Shown one piece after another: positions 7,263 to 9,431 of a stretch of DNA of 9,431 nucleotides; position 1 is the first letter of the stretch, and each line of letters opens with the position of its first letter. The position numbers and the translations under genes are program-made. This DNA is from an uncultured Oscillospiraceae bacterium. Its GTDB lineage: Bacteria; Bacillota; Clostridia; Oscillospirales; Oscillospiraceae. Where the stretch lies: assembly GCA_900751035.1 (NCBI GenBank), contig CAADSF010000115.1:1-9431 (forward strand), read 5' to 3'. A model generated the notes under the pieces. That model saw only the letters and a list, made by a program, of their open reading frames with translations. It was not told where the DNA came from and ran no database searches.

Positions 7263-7714
7263 CAAAAGCAGAACGCGCAAGGGAACTGTTTCTGGAGGGC
7301 TGCAACTGTTCGCAGGCCGTCTTTCTGGCCTTTGCGGAGGAGAAACTGGACAGGGAAACCGCGCTGAAAATTGCCTCCGGCTTTGGCGGCGGAATGGCGG
7401 GGATGCGCGGCGTATGCGGCGCGGTCAGCGGGATGTTCATGGCCTACGGCCTGCTCTGCGGCTCCGCCGACCCGACCGACCGGGCGGCAAAGACGAAAAA
7501 CTATGCGGTGCTGCGGCAGCTTGCGGGGGAATTCGAGGCGCACAACGGCTCGATCATCTGCCGCCAGCTTCTTGGCCTTGAGCCGAATTTCAAGCCCCAG
7601 CCGCCTGAGCCGCGCACCGACGGCTATTACAAAAAACGCCCATGTCCGGAAATGGTCTACTGCGCGGCGGATATTCTGGAAACCTATCTGGCTGGGGAGG
7701 CGTCCGGCCAGTGA
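7259..7714 (+). CDS. C_GCAxxG_C_C family protein (putative redox-active protein)
   Basis: A 151-residue soluble protein of the C_GCAxxG_C_C family, named for its spaced cysteines. Visible features are EGCNCSQAVF near the start (C15, C17), the glycine-rich SGFGGGMAGMRGVCGAVSG core (C53), and later C101, C129 and C135. It is proposed to be redox-active or to bind a metal or cluster; no reaction has been settled to my knowledge. The ATG at 7259 lies in an ATGA overlap with the SprT-like gene and has AGGAGGGG (7246-7253) 5 bases before it, so coupling with its neighbour is likely. A strong hairpin terminator follows 50 bases after the stop. Length and cysteine pattern fit the family, and nothing looks truncated. 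Confidence 0.85.
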   Translation: MTKAERARELFLEGCNCSQAVFLAFAEEKLDRETALKIASGFGGGMAGMRGVCGAVSGMFMAYGLLCGSADPTDRAAKTKNYAVLRQLAGEFEAHNGSIICRQLLGLEPNFKPQPPEPRTDGYYKKRPCPEMVYCAADILETYLAGEASGQ

Positions 7715-7764
7715 TGCATCGGCGCGGCAGCGCACGGCGGGAACCCGGCGGGCCTGCTTTATGA

Positions 7765-7800
7765 AAAACCGCTCTGCCGGCATGGGGACAGAGCGGTTTT
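7765..7800. terminator. Bidirectional rho-independent terminator
   Basis: AAAACCGCTCTG (7765-7776) and CAGAGCGGTTTT (7789-7800) form a perfect 12-base inverted repeat around a 12-base loop. The stem ends in T's on both strands (four on plus, five on minus counting 7764). It lies between the convergent C_GCAxxG gene and the feo operon's last gene and can stop both. Confidence 0.88.
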
Positions 7801-7821
7801 CCGCAATAGGGGGAAAAGGGA

Positions 7822-8076
7822 TTACTTCTTGAAAAGGGAGAACTTCTTTTTTTCGTAGGGCTTGCTGACTGCGTCCGTGACCTCGTAGCCGGTCGCATGG
7901 ACGGCGGCCTTGACAGCCTCGATGTCCAGCGGCTCGTCGGTCAGAACGACGGCCTCGCCCTTTGCGTGCGACGACGTGACTTTTTTGACGGGCGCAGCCT
8001 TGCGGATGGTGTCGTTGATGTGCGATTCGCACATCCCGCACATCATGCCGTCGATTTTAAGCGTTGTCTGGTACAT
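7822..8076 (-). CDS. Heavy-metal-associated (HMA) domain protein, last gene of feo operon
   Basis: An 84-residue protein made almost entirely of one HMA ferredoxin-like fold, as in copper chaperones and the N-termini of metal P-type ATPases. The metal motif is GMMCGMC with C13 and C16. The following stretch (SHINDTIRKAAPVKKV, then VHATGYEV) has the normal HMA pattern. The C-terminus adds a short Lys/Phe-rich tail (about residues 72-84). The ATG at 8076 has AGGAGG upstream at good spacing; a longer open frame to 8337 overlaps the two upstream small genes and is not credible. It starts 14 bases after the Cys-rich membrane protein gene and ends just before the bidirectional terminator, so it is the distal gene of the feoB transcript. 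The fold usually carries Cu(I) or another soft metal. Its role beside an Fe(II) transporter is inferred: metal trafficking or sensing of mis-loaded metal. Confidence 0.88.
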   Translation of the reverse strand: MYQTTLKIDGMMCGMCESHINDTIRKAAPVKKVTSSHAKGEAVVLTDEPLDIEAVKAAVHATGYEVTDAVSKPYEKKKFSLFKK

Positions 8077-8090
8077 GATGCAGAACCTCC

Positions 8091-8270
8091 TCAGGGATGG
8101 CGGCAGCAGCCGCTGTTTGCGCAATGCGCGCACCCCGCGCAGTTCGCGCCGCAGGAGCCCTTTCCCTGCTTCCGGTCGCGGACGAGCTTGATAACGATCA
8201 GGATGGTGACGAGCAGAAGGACGGCACAGACAACGATGGTGGCGAGATTCTGAACAATCCATGCAAACAT
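8091..8270 (-). CDS. FeoB-associated Cys-rich membrane protein
   Basis: A 59-residue protein with one membrane span (about residues 4-30, then Lys/Arg-rich) and a Cys-rich C-terminus with C40, C44, C47, C50, C55 and C56. This matches the small FeoB-associated Cys-rich membrane protein family found after feoB in Firmicutes. The distribution of charges suggests the Cys cluster faces the cytoplasm. It may hand over or hold iron near FeoB, or fill the FeoC position; the function is not established. The ATG at 8270 is preceded by AAAGGAG at about 8-base spacing. A longer in-frame start at 8330 would overlap the upstream small gene and is less likely. The stop abuts the ribosome binding site of the HMA gene. 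Confidence 0.85.
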   Translation of the reverse strand: MFAWIVQNLATIVVCAVLLLVTILIVIKLVRDRKQGKGSCGANCAGCAHCANSGCCRHP

Positions 8271-8293
8271 GAGAAAGACTCCTTTCGCGCAGA

Positions 8294-8419
8294 TTAGTGT
8301 TTGAAGAAATTCCGGATGCAGAACACGCATCCCACAAGGATCAGCGCAATGACGGCCAGCACAAGAATATCGGCTTTGCCGAGCGTCACGGCGACGACCT
8401 CAAGAACCGGGAACTGCAT
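8294..8419 (-). CDS. 41-residue single-span membrane peptide directly after feoB
   Basis: A small gene filling the gap between feoB and the Cys-rich gene. Its ATG (8419-8417) lies one base after the feoB stop, giving TGATATG on the minus strand, and it ends with TAA at 8294-8296. The product has an amphipathic start, one hydrophobic span (about residues 17-35) and a CVFC pair (C31, C34), then a basic end (RNFFKH). The ribosome binding site is weak (GAAGG inside the feoB end), so expression may depend on translation of feoB. It resembles the N-terminal half of FeoB-associated small proteins but lacks the Cys-rich tail, so it is either a separate small feo partner or a shortened paralogue. No family is recognised with confidence. 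Confidence 0.6.
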   Translation of the reverse strand: MQFPVLEVVAVTLGKADILVLAVIALILVGCVFCIRNFFKH

Positions 8420-8420
8420 A

Positions 8421-9431
8421 TCAGGCGACCTTCGTCAGACGGTTCTTTGCCTTGTTGGGATCCGGACGGAACAGCAGGTACAGCACAGCAGCCAGAACGA
8501 GAATTGCAACGACTGTCGCAACACCGAACGTGACCTCACCGCACAGGACACCGCCGATCTGATAGACCATCAGGGACACAGCGTAAGCCAGAACATTCTG
8601 GAACAGGAGTGCGAGCCAGAAATACTTCTTGTTGCCCATTTCCTTGGCCATGGTGGAGATTGCGGCCAGGCAGGGGGAATCAAACAGGTTGAAGCACAGG
8701 AAGGAGATGGCCGCGATGGAGGACGGGAAGAACGCCGCGAACTGATCGTGCATGGAGACGGCATATTCTTCGACCTCGCCAAGACCGGCCAGAACACCCA
8801 TCGTGGACAGGATGCCTTCCTTTGCAACGAAGCCGGACAGGGAAGACGCGACAGCCTGCCAGGTACCGAAGCCGAGCGGCTTGAAGATCCAGGCAATGGC
8901 GTTGCCGATGACGGCAAGCAGGCAGTACTCGGTATCAACCAGACCAAACCGACCGTCCTGCACGCCGAAGCTGCCAAGGAACCACATGACGGCGCAGCAG
9001 AGGAACAGGATTGTACCGGCTTTCTTCAGGAACGCCCAGACACGCTCCCAGACATGGAGCAGGACGCCCTTCATGGACGGGAAGTGATACTGCGGCAGCT
9101 CCATAACGAACGGAGCGGGATCGCCGGAGAACATCTTCGTCTTCTTGAGGATGATGCAGGAGATAATGATGATCGCAATGCCAAGGAAGTACATGACCGG
9201 TGCGAACCACCACGAGCCGCCCATCAGGAAGCCCGCGATCAGCGCGATAACGGGAAGCTTTGCGCCGCAGGGCATGAAGGTGGTCGTGATCATGGTCATG
9301 CGGCGATCCTTTTCGTTCTCAATGGTACGGGTAGCCATGATGCCGGGCACGCCGCAGCCGGAGGAGATCATGAACGGAATGAAGGACTTGCCGGACAGGC
9401 CGAACTTGCGGAAGATACGGTCCATGATGAA
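8421..9431 (-). CDS. feoB: Ferrous iron transport protein B, C-terminal part (5' partial)
   Basis: C-terminal membrane half of FeoB, the Fe(II) importer. The frame runs on past the window edge (codons for F and I precede the internal Met at 9425), so the G-domain and first helices lie outside. The visible 336 residues begin in the conserved IMDRIFRKFGLSGKSF region and contain the first Gate motif GCGVPGIMATRTI, the DRR segment and MPCGAKLPV, several membrane helices, the KEGILSTMGV motif, and the second Gate-like region with NLFDSPCLAAI. The end is a short basic tail (RPDPNKAKNRLTKVA). Key Gate cysteines are present. It is transcribed toward lower coordinates and heads the small genes at 8294-8419, 8091-8270 and 7822-8076, which are closely spaced and share its terminator. 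The promoter, and any Fur-type site, lie outside the window. Confidence 0.95.
   Translation of the reverse strand, partial: FIMDRIFRKFGLSGKSFIPFMISSGCGVPGIMATRTIENEKDRRMTMITTTFMPCGAKLPVIALIAGFLMGGSWWFAPVMYFLGIAIIIISCIILKKTKMFSGDPAPFVMELPQYHFPSMKGVLLHVWERVWAFLKKAGTILFLCCAVMWFLGSFGVQDGRFGLVDTEYCLLAVIGNAIAWIFKPLGFGTWQAVASSLSGFVAKEGILSTMGVLAGLGEVEEYAVSMHDQFAAFFPSSIAAISFLCFNLFDSPCLAAISTMAKEMGNKKYFWLALLFQNVLAYAVSLMVYQIGGVLCGEVTFGVATVVAILVLAAVLYLLFRPDPNKAKNRLTKVA

Noticed and set aside
6974..8041. A 355-codon minus-strand open frame across the SprT-like and C_GCAxxG genes and the HMA gene.
   Set aside because: It is antisense to two supported genes, crosses the bidirectional terminator, is out of frame with the HMA gene, and its translation is Arg/Ala-rich with no domain.
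8077..8337. Longer N-terminus for the HMA protein starting at 8337.
   Set aside because: The extra 87 residues overlap the Cys-rich and 41-residue genes in another frame and look like no known domain; the internal ATG at 8076 has a strong AGGAGG.
1..9431. CRISPR arrays, tRNA or rRNA genes, transposases, integrases, attachment sites, toxin-antitoxin or defence genes.
   Set aside because: No direct repeat array, cloverleaf, transposase motif or phage protein was seen by reading; all sizeable coding space is assigned to ordinary cellular families.

Overview
The window is GC-rich bacterial chromosome from a Gram-positive Firmicute, most likely a Clostridia member of the Oscillospiraceae/Ruminococcaceae type. 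The evidence is the comEC-holA order, a clostridial-style RNase M5-like Toprim protein, an L,D-transpeptidase with a long extracytoplasmic domain, a C_GCAxxG_C_C protein, and a feoB operon ending in a small Cys-rich membrane protein. Strong AGGAGG-type ribosome binding sites precede nearly every gene. Genus cannot be settled from the sequence alone. Coding density is high: there is no gene-free stretch above 300 bases, and no tRNA, rRNA, CRISPR array, insertion sequence or phage gene was seen.

Layout. (1) Positions 1-3875, plus strand: a tightly packed operon of comEC (5' end cut by the window edge), holA and an rnmV-like gene, i.e. DNA uptake channel, clamp-loader delta subunit and 5S rRNA maturation nuclease. 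(2) Positions 3880-5569, minus strand: a strong terminator and one large membrane-anchored L,D-transpeptidase, convergent with rnmV. (3) Positions 5570-5739: a divergent promoter region driving the transpeptidase leftward and rlmA rightward, with a perfect TTTCGCGAAA palindrome between the two promoters. (4) Positions 5740-7714, plus strand: rlmA (23S rRNA guanine methyltransferase), a hairpin and probable new promoter, then a translationally coupled pair, a SprT-like zinc metalloprotease and a C_GCAxxG_C_C redox-type protein. (5) Positions 7765-7800: a bidirectional terminator. (6) Positions 7822-9431, minus strand: the 3' end of a ferrous iron transport operon: feoB (C-terminal part only), an unannotated-looking 41-residue single-span membrane peptide, a 59-residue FeoB-associated Cys-rich membrane protein, and an 84-residue heavy-metal-associated (HMA) domain protein.

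Most of the window is housekeeping and recognisable. The least explained parts are the small-protein tail of the feo operon, especially the 41-residue peptide at 8294-8419, the coupled SprT-like/C_GCAxxG pair, and the palindrome in the divergent promoter region. I do not see a clear new defence or mobile system here.
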